From positions 27,145,479 to 27,209,478 of the forward strand of contig CM049321.1 in NCBI GenBank assembly GCA_026874595.1: 64,000 nucleotides of DNA, read 5' to 3'. This stretch comes from Sipunculus nudus (taxonomy: Eukaryota > Annelida > Sipuncula > Golfingiida > Sipunculidae). The notes under the pieces are model-generated. The model ran no database searches and was not told the origin of the DNA. It saw nothing but the letters and a program-made list of their open reading frames with translations. A program made the position numbers and the translations under genes. This document shows, piece by piece, positions 10,135 to 20,530 of this stretch; the stretch's first letter is position 1, and each line of letters begins with the position of its first letter.

Positions 10135-10580
10135 GGATATGTTTCGTGTTTTAATGAGAAACACCAGCTTGTTCCACTTTTTGAAACATGTCTTTCGTGA
10201 TTTGCCGTTTCACACGATATATAGCCGTTTTAAATATGTGTAAAACATGGTTTGGAATCAAAACACGTTTTAAAGATGACGTTTCTATATAAAACATGTT
10301 TCACTAAAACATGTTTCAAAGAAAAACAGGTTGAGACACCAAAAGATTGAGACATGTTTCTTGCAACATGTATTAAAAGTCAAACATGTCATCTTTAACG
10401 TGTCTTGAGACGCGTTTCAGACATCTCGGTTTTAAAACACCAGTGACCTGAAACATGTCATTGTCTCGTTTTTTGAAACACCAAAAAGACGTTTTAAAAG
10501 CTGACGTTTCGGTTTTAAAACACCTGTGGCTTAAAACGTAGTTGTCTCACTTTTCGAAACACCGAGAACACGTTTTAAAA
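10135..10580. repeat. Array of AAACATGTTT / AACACGTTTT / GTTTTAAAAC words
   Basis: Over about 450 bp the near-palindromic words aaacatgttt, aaacacgtttt and gttttaaaacacc recur at irregular 20-40-bp spacing. A second field with the same vocabulary lies at 18700-18895. The function is unknown; it looks like the subterminal region of a repeat family. Confidence 0.6.
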
Positions 10581-11097
10581 GCTAAAAACTCATGATAAAA
10601 TTATTGTTTATTGATGCAAGTTAACGCTACGTGATACTTTGTTTGCTGCATCTCTTAATATACATGTGCCAACATACTTTATAATGTAAATCATCATATG
10701 AACAAAAGCTGAAGCCATTATGCTAATTGTACGGAAGTACATGCATTGATACAAAAACTCAAAGAACAAACCTAAACAGAATTCCCTTGATAATTATATT
10801 TCTAGTTTTCTTCTATATTGGTAAGCTATTTAGCCCATAATAAAGTAAATGTTTTAAATACTGATGCATCATAAGAATTAAACATTTACCTCAAAGTATT
10901 TCATGGCAATAATAACTGATGGTTTTTATGAAGTGTGCAGAAATTACTTAATATGGATGCAAATTAAATATATGTTTTAGTTGCTTCTTGCAAGGATGAA
11001 AATCTTAACAGTTATAAGAATGGTAAGACTGTTATCTACCTTTGACTAACTCTATAAATAAAAAAAATATGAAAAGAGATATATAAAGACAGAGTAA

Positions 11098-11245
11098 GAT
11101 AATTTTAAGTGTATCAATTTATCTTTTGCAAAGACTGTCCTATGAAAGAAATATTGTAACTGAACTACTTTGATAATTTTAAGTGTATCAATTTATCTTT
11201 TGCAAAGACTGTCCTATGAAAGAAATATTGTAACTGAACTACTTT
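11098..11245 (+). repeat. 74-bp perfect tandem duplication
   Basis: The unit starting gataattttaagtgtatc at 11098 is repeated at 11172 without visible differences, so it is very recent or an assembly effect. Confidence 0.93.
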
Positions 11246-12222
11246 GATTTATGAAGTTGAAATAAGCTTGAATTAACAATCCTTTTGCGTAAACAAACTT
11301 GTTCAATACTACAAACAAACTTATCATATCAGCATGTAACACCGGATGAACACCATACATTCACCTTAAAAACTCTGTGATTCTTCTTAAAGATATGCCT
11401 TAACTGTGGTTAGTAAATTCACTATAACGATTTAAATATTCACTTGGTTTTTATGTTGTAATGTATCTAAACTGAGGCCAACTGTTTCTAAAATACTACA
11501 CATCAGGACAAAGATATTCCATATCAATCACTTCTTTTTAACCCCGAAGTACTTTTTACATTTGAAGTCACCTGAACTGTTGGCCATATATTCACCTTAA
11601 CAAAGTACTTTCAGGATGCAAAAGATAAAAAAAAAACTAGTCAGCGTAAAACAATGGATGTACTCTAGTGTGATGCATAATCTGATGTAACAGCATCCAC
11701 ATACTTTCAAGGTGCAAATGAAAAAACATCAACAAAGAACACTGAATTTATTTCAAGTCTGTTTTAATTTGAGCTGTCGACTGTACATAAAAAAACAGTA
11801 TACTTTCAGGGAGAAAATGAAAAATGGTGTAAACTTGAATTATCTGTTCTAAGGAAGCATTACTGATTTACTAGTATAAAAAAGGGTTACATTTCAAGGA
11901 TCGTTTTTACCTGTGGCTGTTAGCTTTTCAGTGATTTACTTTATATCACTATGTTCATACCAAAGGAAAACATCAATCTAACTGACAAACTTCACAAAAT
12001 GTGAAATACTAACGTTCTAATATGCTTTACCAATGTAAAGTGTTTCATGTTTTTGGAGAAAAAAAGCCTGAACTACTCCTAATAACATTCACATGCCAGA
12101 AATCAGGCCCTTATTCAATATAAAATTGCAATTTCAGCACTGTTGCAAACTACTTATAACACAGCTTTGTATCATACGTTAATCTACAGCATCAGATATT
12201 TTAGGGTAGAGTTGTAATGAAG

Positions 12223-12531
12223 TCATTTTAGCATAGCCACAAGCTGCTTATAACCTGTAGACTTGTCCTTCATGGGAACTTCTTCTTCAAGGCAGTTTTC
12301 TTGAAGCAAATTCAACATTTGCATGTTGGGTAGTGGATATGTGAGGTTAAGGATGTAATACCATTCAAGAAAAAGAAAGCACATCTTCGTCACACATCCT
12401 TCCTTGATCAGATTGGTCTGTTTTCCATCTCCCAAAATAAAGCTTGTTCTGGCCATTCCTTTATCAACAATGAAAACTGAACTCGGTTCCTCAATGGTAT
12501 CTGATGTCAGAGAGTCTTGTGATACTTTCTC
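12223..12531 (-). CDS. Candidate terminal exon, SAMD3-like locus
   Basis: On the minus strand a strong pyrimidine tract and ttttttcag acceptor precede GAG AAA GTA at 12531. The frame stays open for 102 codons to a stop at 12223-12225. The encoded end contains VFIVDKGMARTSFILGDGK and then a hydrophobic stretch FLEWYYILNLTYP with NLLQ. This pattern (P-x-x-F-I-V..., Y-x-L-x-Y-P, leucine-rich end) resembles the C-terminus of a widespread animal family usually labelled SAMD3-like, of unknown biochemical role. The identification is from memory of the pattern and tentative. Upstream exons on the same strand lie at 14075-14117, about 14176-14670 and 15884-16166, but the phases do not all join. Confidence 0.45.
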   Translation of the reverse strand, partial: EKVSQDSLTSDTIEEPSSVFIVDKGMARTSFILGDGKQTNLIKEGCVTKMCFLFLEWYYILNLTYPLPNMQMLNLLQENCLEEEVPMKDKSTGYKQLVAMLK

Positions 12532-13904
12532 CTGAAAAAAGAAAGAAAAAACTCTGTGAATGCAACAAGCAATATTGGTCACTTTCCGAGTCAACTTGGC
12601 TCCATTAACGACGCTTTCTGTGTCAATCATCAGGGCATAAACCTGATTGTTAGGCCTAGCGTAATCAAACTTGGAAATATATTTTATATTTCGCTTATCA
12701 CAAATTTTTAGGAAGTGTTTGCATACATTATATGATGTCTGTTAACCAATATCTCGGGAATTGCTGCAGTTAGAGCACCTAATTTTACAGGATAATGATC
12801 ATTTGAACTATAGACAGTGCCACCCATGAAAGTCTTTTTTCTGTGAGCTGGGGCTGAAAGGGGCCCTAGACTGAACAACTGTAATCAATCACTCTGTTCC
12901 TAATTAGGAATCAAGTATATAAGGTTTTAAAGTATATCTGCTTATCACAGCAAATCTGAGATCAGTCTTTAATTATTTATTACTGTAGGGCTCTATAGCC
13001 AGAGCAGGCATTGTTTTGGCAAATATGATAAAGGACTTGCTAACACAATATACATTTCAAGAACAAATTACATATTACATACTGAAGATTCATACAGAGG
13101 TATCACCAAGTCAAACATGTACATGTTTTGCATTGTTACAAAGCTACCTGTTAAGAACTTCATACTGTGTTCATTGCAATGAGTACTCAACTGAAACTTG
13201 GGGTAAAGCCTACCAAGTACATGAGTACCCATTGCTAACCCTCCTGTGATCCATAATGGTATATTTCACTCTCCCAAATGTAAACAACTCTGTGGTAGTG
13301 CCACTTATGCATGCCTACAGCTGAAATGGTATTTTCAAGTTTATTTTATTTCATTGCTACCTATTACCATGTTCTATTTAAAAGGATGAAAGACCCCCTG
13401 AGTCTCTTGAACATTTCAAATTCAGCCGAGTATCATGGCTCGTGGGCAACGTGTATGATCTAGTGTTACTCCCAATGTGTTTATGCTCGCAAAGAAGATT
13501 TAATCTCATGAGTCATTTCAGTTGATTCACTCTGTAATGAGGCAAATAAACTGCCCAGCATAAAATCTATTAATTTTGGATTTGTTCCTTCAACCCATGC
13601 ATTTTGAATGTACATAGCAAAAAAAGATGGGGCTCTGTTTAACTAACGACAAAGTAAAAGAAAGGTTGGGCTAGTCAAGGAGGTTTGTTTATATATTATA
13701 TTGGCCCAATAGAGCAATGGAAAGTGTGCAAAAATACATGTAAGGAGACAACAGTGAACTCAAGTTTTAAGTTTATATTATAATTTATAAAACAGTAAAG
13801 TTTAATAGAATTGCTAGAATTCAAATGACATAATGCAAATACAGATCTTCAATCAACTGAAAAGGCACTCATACTCTAGACCCCCCCCCCCCCACAATAC
13901 AATG

Positions 13905-13995
13905 AAAAACTGGAGGATACACAGATGGACGGACAGAAGGACAGATGGCCGACTGAATCTGTACCATCCTATAGCTCTGTTGACTTCTAGTCAGT
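13905..13995 (+). repeat. ggacggacag-type dispersed repeat fragment
   Basis: The segment around gatggacggacagaaggacagatgg followed by accatcctatagctctg resembles 15236-15295, where ggatggacggacggacagac precedes atccttcctatag. Two copies of one dispersed repeat tail are likely. A poly-C run precedes it at 13880. Confidence 0.5.
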
Positions 13996-14074
13996 TGAGC
14001 TAAAAAGCTAGATTTAGTGTAATAAGAAAAAGCACAGGTTAATGCAAAAAAAAAAAAAATATAAGAAAACTTAC

Positions 14075-14117
14075 ACATTTTAGGAATTTTATCACCTCCT
14101 TCTTTTTTCTTCATCCT
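14075..14117 (-). CDS. Candidate 43-bp exon, SAMD3-like locus
   Basis: On the minus strand a tttcccacag acceptor and a textbook gtaagt donor enclose 43 bases coding for RMKKKEGGDKIPKM plus one extra base. Only one frame is open, entering in phase 0 and leaving in phase 1. The next exon seen (12531) enters in phase 0, so an exon is missing between them or the locus is broken. The small size makes chance likely enough to keep confidence low. Confidence 0.3.
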
Positions 14118-14175
14118 CTGTGGGAAACATGTACCTCTGCTATTTTAAGCAGCTCCAACATGGTTGTTTCTTTCT

Positions 14176-14670
14176 TCAGGTCACAGTGTTTTGGAAATTC
14201 TCATTTTTTTCCTCATGAATTTCATAAAGTTTTCTTTGAAATTTCTTCTCTGTATCCAAGCATTTCCATTTCACGTTTTGTACAAACAGTGTGCTGAGTG
14301 TAATTTGTGTTGACGGCTTACTATACATATCCAATCTTATGATGTTCAAATGTTTCCCTTTGCCATTTTTATCACTTTCTCCATATCTAGTTGAACTTTC
14401 ATTTTTTTCTGGCATTAATTTCTGAATAATATCTTCCACCTCAAGCTTCTCTTCTACTGTTTGTGAAACTCCCTCCTCCAAACTTGCTGTTGACAAAAGC
14501 TTTGGGTTTATTTTGCTGGGTATTTATCACAAGCTGTATTCAGTTTCTTCATTTTTTCCTTTTGATGACTTCTATTGTTCCTTATTTTAGCAGATAATTT
14601 TGTGTTGAGAAACTGCCAACTGCTTTGCCCTCCATTTTCAAAGGTGGGTATTTTGTTGTCATCATTTTCC
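14176..14670 (-). CDS. Candidate exon block, SAMD3-like locus (frame broken)
   Basis: A good minus-strand acceptor (tttctttacacag) ends at 14671. The frame then reads ENDDNKIPTFENGG and SSWQFLNTKLSAKIRNNR, the W...K/R-rich segment that in SAMD3-like proteins follows the Y-P-x-L motif. It stops near 14508. A second frame continues, LEEGVSQTVEEKLEVEDI and so on, to 14176. Joining them needs a one-base shift or an unrecognised intron. Entry phase also disagrees with the exon at 15884-16166. This is either a decayed gene or an unresolved structure. Confidence 0.35.
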
Positions 14671-15235
14671 CTGTGTAAAGAAAAGTCAAGAAAACTTGTA
14701 TCTGTCTTACAAAACAAATTATCAAGGCCTGAAATGAGCTCTTAACTGCATATGACTGAGTTCAGCTTCTGATAACTTGGCTAAAATTCAATGAACCAGA
14801 ACCATTCAAACAAGTTTGAACATGGACCACGTAGGAATCATTTCTGTGTGATTTTAAACCTTTGCATAAAAGGTAACAGATTTTGCACCATATATGCAAA
14901 CATGCAAAATCATAACACTTCTTAATCATAAAATTCAAAGTTCTGTGGATTCAGGAAACATTATTTTCAAAATAATTGCATTCAAATTAATATTCATTTA
15001 ATTTTACTTGCTCTAAAAAAACTTTAAAATCAGAAGGCCACAGTAATCTGATTTACAGACATATCTAACAGAAAGTTAAAAAGATCTTTTTGTATTGCAG
15101 AAAATGTAGTTCAACAGAAGTAGCGCAACTTGCAGGTTATAACCACATGTCAGTCATGTGGTGAATATGTCTATAAATTATGGTGAAGAAAGCAGCAGGA
15201 GTTTTAAAGATAATTGATAAGGGGAGGCTGGATGT

Positions 15236-15300
15236 TAGGATGGACGGACGGACAGACAGACACAGGCCATTTTAATAGTCATCCTTCCTATAGTTGGGGG
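15236..15300 (+). repeat. ggatggacggacggacag dispersed repeat
   Basis: Tandem gga cgg ac words are followed by cattttaatagtcatccttcctatag; related to 13905-13995. Confidence 0.5.
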
Positions 15301-15883
15301 ACTAATTTCACTCATTAAACAGGTTTTTTTCATACAATATCCCACAGGTTAGGAAATATTTCTCAGCCCCTTAAAACTTAGAGACATCACACTGAACAAC
15401 AGTTTAAAATTGGATCAAGTAAACATTAGGAACATCAACTTTGCTCCTCCAAACTCAGTCAGAGCCCAGTTCTATTAATAATGGTCATTTAGATTATGTG
15501 ACTGATAACCTAAATACCACCAATGAGTGAAAATAAACCCTTTTGGCATATATATGTTCACATAAGAACACAGCAGTTACCTATGGCTGTGAAATGATCT
15601 TAGTTGCTGTAGAAATGAAATTTATTCAAAGGTCTGTGACAGATGTCATATTTATTACAAGCTTTTCAATACAACTTTATATGTAGACTATAGTTTACAT
15701 CCTCTAAAAAAGGAAACTACAGATAAGAACTTAAGAACCTTAGAAACTTAAAGCTATAGATAAGGAGTCCATTAATGGCAGTACGGGGGAAATAAAACAT
15801 GTATAGTAAAAATGTAACAGAGAAACATTAAAGTTAACAAGAGTAAAACTTTTTTTGTGGAATTTGTGGACAAAATGACATAC

Positions 15884-16166
15884 CAATGTTTTCATATAAC
15901 TGCTTAGCCCTTTCATAACTGGTAGGGCAGAGAGGCAAGTAGAAACCTGCAGTTACCTCTATTATTTGTTTGTAAACAGCAAGAACCCTTGATTTGTCAT
16001 TCCCATTCAGCAAAGATGCAATAGGCCCATACAATTTAGGTAACTGTGCTGGATATGGAATTTCAGGCAGTTTCTTCAAGTGCTCATTTGGTGCTGTCAC
16101 AGCAAGACTTGGTCGTGCTTTTGGGAAGTTACTTAGTTCAGATTGAAGCATGTTATATCTCAACAC
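15884..16166 (-). CDS. Candidate internal exon, SAMD3-like locus
   Basis: On the minus strand a ttctacag acceptor precedes GTG TTG AGA at 16166 and the exon ends ...AACATTG with a gtatgt donor at 15883. The 94 codons include KLPEIPYPAQLPKLYGPIAS, a central AVYKQIIE helix and YERAKQLYENI. In the SAMD3-like family this is the helical segment ending just before the K/R-Y-P motif. It leaves in phase 1. Splice signals and the amphipathic, low-repeat protein support a real coding exon, at least ancestrally. The gene would start above 16166, where I could not identify further exons. Confidence 0.5.
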
Positions 16167-16331
16167 CTGTAGAACAGTGAATTATTTGAATACAATTATG
16201 ACAGTTTAAGTATTGTTGTTCGTAATGACAGCATAAAGTGTAGGAATTGACAGAGAGAAACAGATATGATCATTTTATTTTAAAAGAAAATTCCATCCCA
16301 ATTATAAGTAATCCTTATCTGCTACATTTAC

Positions 16332-16545
16332 CTTCAGGTGCAGATCCAGAGGGAGGTTTTTTGGGGTTCTGTCCCCCCCCCCTGCTCTCAACCACCTTTT
16401 TTTTAGACAAAACTTATACATGGTTGTGGGTTTTGGGGGTCGAGACCCCCCTCTGCTCTTAACCAATGTTCATATTTAGACAACTTGTATGCATGACACC
16501 AGTTGGCCCCTCTGCAAAAAATCCTGGAACCACGCCTGACCTTAC
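16332..16545. mobile_element. GATCCA-headed poly-C/G MITE-like repeat
   Basis: The segment starts ggtgcagatccagaggg, holds runs of C and G, and ends aaatcctggaaccacgcctg, which on the other strand gives a matching head with ggttccaggattttt. Similar copies are at 20402-20450 (partial) and 34728-34935. This gives an imperfect inverted-repeat, non-coding dispersed element of about 210 bp. Confidence 0.55.
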
Positions 16546-17039
16546 AATCAAGACATTATTCAGCCTCTTTAAAAATAACAACATACAGTGGAAGACTATC
16601 AGTATATGAAGTTTAAATGACTGGTATTGCTGTACTTTAATGAAATGATGATGAATTTCAGGTAAACCCAAGACTAGCCCGATATTACAAAACGCATCCC
16701 TGGACAACTCATGAACACATTACAAATGGCTTACCTAGTTATACATGTACATTTTGTGTATTGATGTTTGTTTTGGTCAATTTGATATGGGTTTGCTGCA
16801 CAGTTGATATTGTGTGCAAACTTTAGAGTGCAGAGTCAAGTTTTTGCTATAACTGCATTGTTAAGGAACTTAATCATTAACACTTCAATGTTCTCACAGA
16901 AGCCTAATTCTGCTACATGTCATATATCCAGTGAATGATAAAGATATATATGTTTATTATACATAATTACAGAACAATAAGAACATGTTGTGCATTTTCT
17001 TTATCTTAATGAATTAAATGATATAAGTAGTTGTATTTG

Positions 17040-17228
17040 TACTTAAGGACAGACTCCTGTACTTGTACTTAAGTACACCTAAAATTCTGAACTTGTACTT
17101 GTCAATAGCTGAGGGACTTAACCAAGTACAGTACATGTACTTGTACTGTACTTGCCAAAAATGTACCTGAAAAATCAAGTTCTAGTCTTAGTACTAAGCT
17201 GTGGTACTTGACCTGTCAAGCCTGTCAC
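17040..17228. repeat. gtacttgtactt-word repeat, possible transposon end
   Basis: Dense acttgtactt/aagtaca words end in tggtacttgacctgtcaagcctg, which on the minus strand starts CAGGCTTGACAGG. That form recalls hAT-type ends with repetitive subterminal words. The partner end and target duplication were not found. Confidence 0.4.
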
Positions 17229-17588
17229 CTGTCCAAGTGAGCAGGCCACAGCTTACACACAGTTTTTTTTTCAGTCAGCAGGGTATACATACATAACATT
17301 TTCACTGCTGGCCTTGTATTCAGCCAGGCAGGGCTACAAAAATGGGTATGTTCATTGGGCCTTTTTATGAAACATGGGAAACAATTGTCTAATAAATTGA
17401 CTTTGGCATATCTGGACTATAGTACATTATATTACACCCTGGTAGAATGGGTGCGAGGAAGGGAGCCACCCCCCCCCCCCCCCCTTTATTATATTTCAGT
17501 GTAAAATTAAAGGAATAGTTCCACCATTACTTGGCAGCAGGTGCTTCACAAGATGAAAATAAACCAAAATTACCCCAGCTGGTATCTT

Positions 17589-17666
17589 GTCCTCCATGGC
17601 ACAGTTACTTACATATTAATTGGACTCCTGATCTTGAGACTGCAGGTTTGAATCCTACTTAGGATG
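17589..17666 (+). repeat. tRNA-derived SINE head
   Basis: An A-box-like tggcacagttac (from 17597) and a B-box-like ggtttgaatcc (17645-17655) are spaced as in a tRNA. The middle reads tggactcctgatc, typical of tRNA-derived SINE heads. The sequence is too diverged to fold as a functional tRNA. Confidence 0.5.
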
Positions 17667-18009
17667 AATTCTTGTATTCATTGATATTTCATGTTAGTAT
17701 GAATGGTAAAATTGCAGGGATGTCAGGTAATATACAAGGGAGTTAAATACATGATAACAAACACCAAACTTCTTTAATTTTAATGTTCCAAAATGTAGAC
17801 CAGATGCTGGACACACAGCCACAAGTAGGCCTACTGTGCAGTAGTGTCATGTGCTGTCCGCTACATAAATCAAGTTTCGAGTGAATATACACAGAGCCAC
17901 AACTTGGTTTGGGGGGGGGGGGGGGGTTGCTATATCTATTGATAATAAGGTATTCACCACTTTTAAAAAAATATTTGTGCACCATATTATGTAGTAAATT
18001 TGATAAGTA

Positions 18010-18050
18010 ATATATATATATTATATATATATATATATGTATATATATTG
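18010..18050 (+). repeat. (AT)n microsatellite
   Basis: Interrupted at/ta run; it underlies Tyr-Ile-rich spurious frames on both strands. Confidence 0.9.
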
Positions 18051-18087
18051 CAATGTGTTTCACGTTGTTACAATATTTCAAGTATTG

Positions 18088-18232
18088 GTTATAGCCCAAT
18101 GAAATGTTATGCAAGCCGTGAGGTTTGCGAGGCTTGTGTCACATGGCAGGCGAGCCGTTTAGGCGAGCCTGCCATGATTGACACAAGCCAAGCAAATCTC
18201 ATGGCTTGCATTAGATTTCATTGGGCTATAAC
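18088..18232. mobile_element. 145-bp foldback MITE
   Basis: The sequence starts gttatagcccaatgaaat and ends attagatttcattgggctataac, and the pairing continues inward: tgcaagcc with ggcttgca, aggcttgtgtca with tgacacaagcc, ggcaggc with gcctgcc. Almost the entire element therefore folds into one hairpin around gagccgtttaggcga. This is the structure of a miniature inverted-repeat element, with no coding capacity. Confidence 0.85.
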
Positions 18233-18699
18233 TGATTTGTCCCACATGCTCCGCCTCCTTGGTCGAAGGTCACACGTGTCATTTTTTTGGCAGCGCACCA
18301 GTTCTTTGCCATATTTGGAAAGTCGCTATGCAACTTCACTTGCATGGTCACTTTTTATGTCCCTGTGATGCAAGCAGATTTGAACGTACAGTTAGAACAA
18401 AGGAAAATTCGCCGCATGTGGGACAAGTACTCATACGAACCATATATAAATATAATTCGCAATTAATAAATACTAAGCCTTCCTTTCAACCACATCTCAA
18501 TCGCAGATTGCACGCCTCCGGCAGATTTCTTTCTTGCCCACTGACACACTGTCGGCGTTATTTTAGTTTCTTCCGTGACTTTGAAAGGCAGCAGAACATT
18601 AAGAACAGATGCAGCGTTCCTTCAGAACAATTTTTACCTTCCGAGACTTCTCCCGCCCGGTATTGATAAGGAAAAATATAACGCCCGTTGTGACTTTCT

Positions 18700-18895
18700 G
18701 TCGCACCAGAAAACGCGTGTAAAACACGTTTGAGACGTGTTTACCTCTTGTAAACACGTTTCTGGTGTTTCGATCATGGAAAATTTTGACGAGCTGAGTG
18801 CCTGGTGTTTTGAAACATGTCATTTGTTAAAACGTGTTTCTATATGAAAAACACTACCATTGATTTTAAAACACCTGCGAAACGGCACTTTTTAG
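18700..18895. repeat. Second aaacacgttt / gttttaaaacacc word field
   Basis: Words acacgtttgagacgtgttt, aaacatgtc, aaacgtgttt and ttttaaaacacc repeat here, the same vocabulary as 10135-10580. Probably two copies of one diverged repeat. Confidence 0.5.
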
Positions 18896-19894
18896 AGTGT
18901 TTGCAAATTATCGATAAACCTTCTGAACATATTTCCATAAACTGTTGGTTTTGGTAACACCAAGGAACACTGTAAGAATTTTTTAGGCGATCTGTATCAC
19001 CAAAATACCTTTTACCTTGAGAGAGTTACCACAGTGACATATTGTGTCACCATTGTGGCATAGGGCAATTTCTTTGCTCCGGCAGTGACAGGTGGCATTC
19101 ATTGGTATGAGGGACAGCGTTTGATCTACAGCTCACCTGTGGTAATAAACAGTGAAACTGGGAAGAACAGAGGAAGGCTTGATTATATATAGAACCCCGG
19201 TGGAGGTATCAATCTTGTCTCCGACTACCCATCTTGTTAATATTATGACTACAGTCACTTTGATTTTGGTATTACTTACAAATAGGCCAGTAGAATTAGT
19301 GAAAAATGTCAAAATATTGCAATAGAATTTCTATTTGCACAATGCATTTTCGTAAGGTATGTAGTAAGACATACTATATGTCTACCAAAATCAACCGATG
19401 GGAAACAGAATATTTTTCTTATATCCGGGGTCGCAGTTTTTTTTTAATTTTAGATTCTAACAGAAATGATGTTACAAATCCTTATTTCCGTTACCCCAGT
19501 GCAACCACGGTACTTAAATAAGCAAAACTAATGGTATGATGACATAAGATACAAAGAAGTGTCAAATTAAATGATTTTTGATAAAAATATTATTTTAAGG
19601 TATTTTGTCTTCATAAAATTTTGCGTATCACTCACATCCATACACATATTGTTGTATATTATACTGGGATACATTATATAATTTCTCAGTCGTGTTTTAA
19701 AACAAATTTTGACGAAATACTATATTTTTGTAGAGAGATAAGACAGCTTTTGCATTTAAAGGTTACCCCTACCCCTAAGTGGTTAATCATGGTATACGAG
19801 CATTTTATTCGAGTTGCCAGTTGATGAATTTTTTATGGTAGGGGTCAACTAATACTTTTGAGTTGGGTTGTCCTCACAACGACCTTGGGCAACT

Positions 19895-20335
19895 TTTGTA
19901 ATATGCAAATTAGAGCCGCTATTGACGAAAATTTTATAGCTCAAGAACTAACCATGATAATTGGTCGAATATTGTGTCTAGACCTAGTTTTTTCATGATC
20001 AAAGAGTCGAATCAAACCATAACTGTAACGATTAAATTATGTTAAATTTTATCATGTAAATTAGGGCCGCTATTGAAGAAAAGTCTACTTTCCTCAATAT
20101 CTGAAAGATTAACCATAATAATGGGCCGAACATTGTGTTTAGACCTATGTTTTCATGGCCAACGATTTAAATGAAACCATATTAACAACAGTAAAGTCCA
20201 TATTTAAAATTTTAATTAAAGCTGCCATTGATGAAAAGTCTACTTTTCTCAATATCTGTAAAACTTGCTTTGATAATTGTTCGAGCATTGTGACTTAACC
20301 CAGGTTTTCATGGTCAAAAATACACCATTTTAATT
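19895..20335 (+). repeat. ~150-bp tandem repeat, three diverged units
   Basis: The landmark aaattagagccgctattgacgaaaa at about 19908 recurs as aaattagggccgctattgaagaaaa near 20057 and aattaaagctgccattgatgaaaa near 20213. Each is followed by ctcaatatctg, ataattggtcgaatattgtg and tttcatggtcaa words. Period is about 148-157 bp. Confidence 0.75.
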
Positions 20336-20401
20336 TATATATATGTGAATGTGTCTGATGCAACGTTAGCAAGGTGTGACGTAAAAGCAGCATGACACTC
20401 G

Positions 20402-20450
20402 TAGGCGGATCCACACGGGGACACTTTGGGCAGCCCCCCCCCCCTTTAGC
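20402..20450. repeat. Fragment of GATCCA-headed poly-C repeat
   Basis: taggcggatccacacgggg is followed by a C run, matching the head of the 16332-16545 element. Confidence 0.45.
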
Positions 20451-20530
20451 TTTCCTTTTTTGGTGCATTCCTTGTGATAACCAAATTAGTATTGCCTCTA
20501 TAAATGACACAAGAGTTTGATTTTTCAAGT

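Noticed and set aside
12532-12630. N-terminal extension of the frame ending at 12223
   Set aside because: A strong pyrimidine tract and ttttttcag acceptor mark this part as intron; its translation is Phe-rich from the tract.
13016-13249. 77-codon frame
   Set aside because: No domain, no splice context, AT-rich; consistent with chance.
17743-18368. Two frames of about 122 codons on opposite strands
   Set aside because: They cross the (AT)n microsatellite and the 145-bp foldback MITE; no domain is present.
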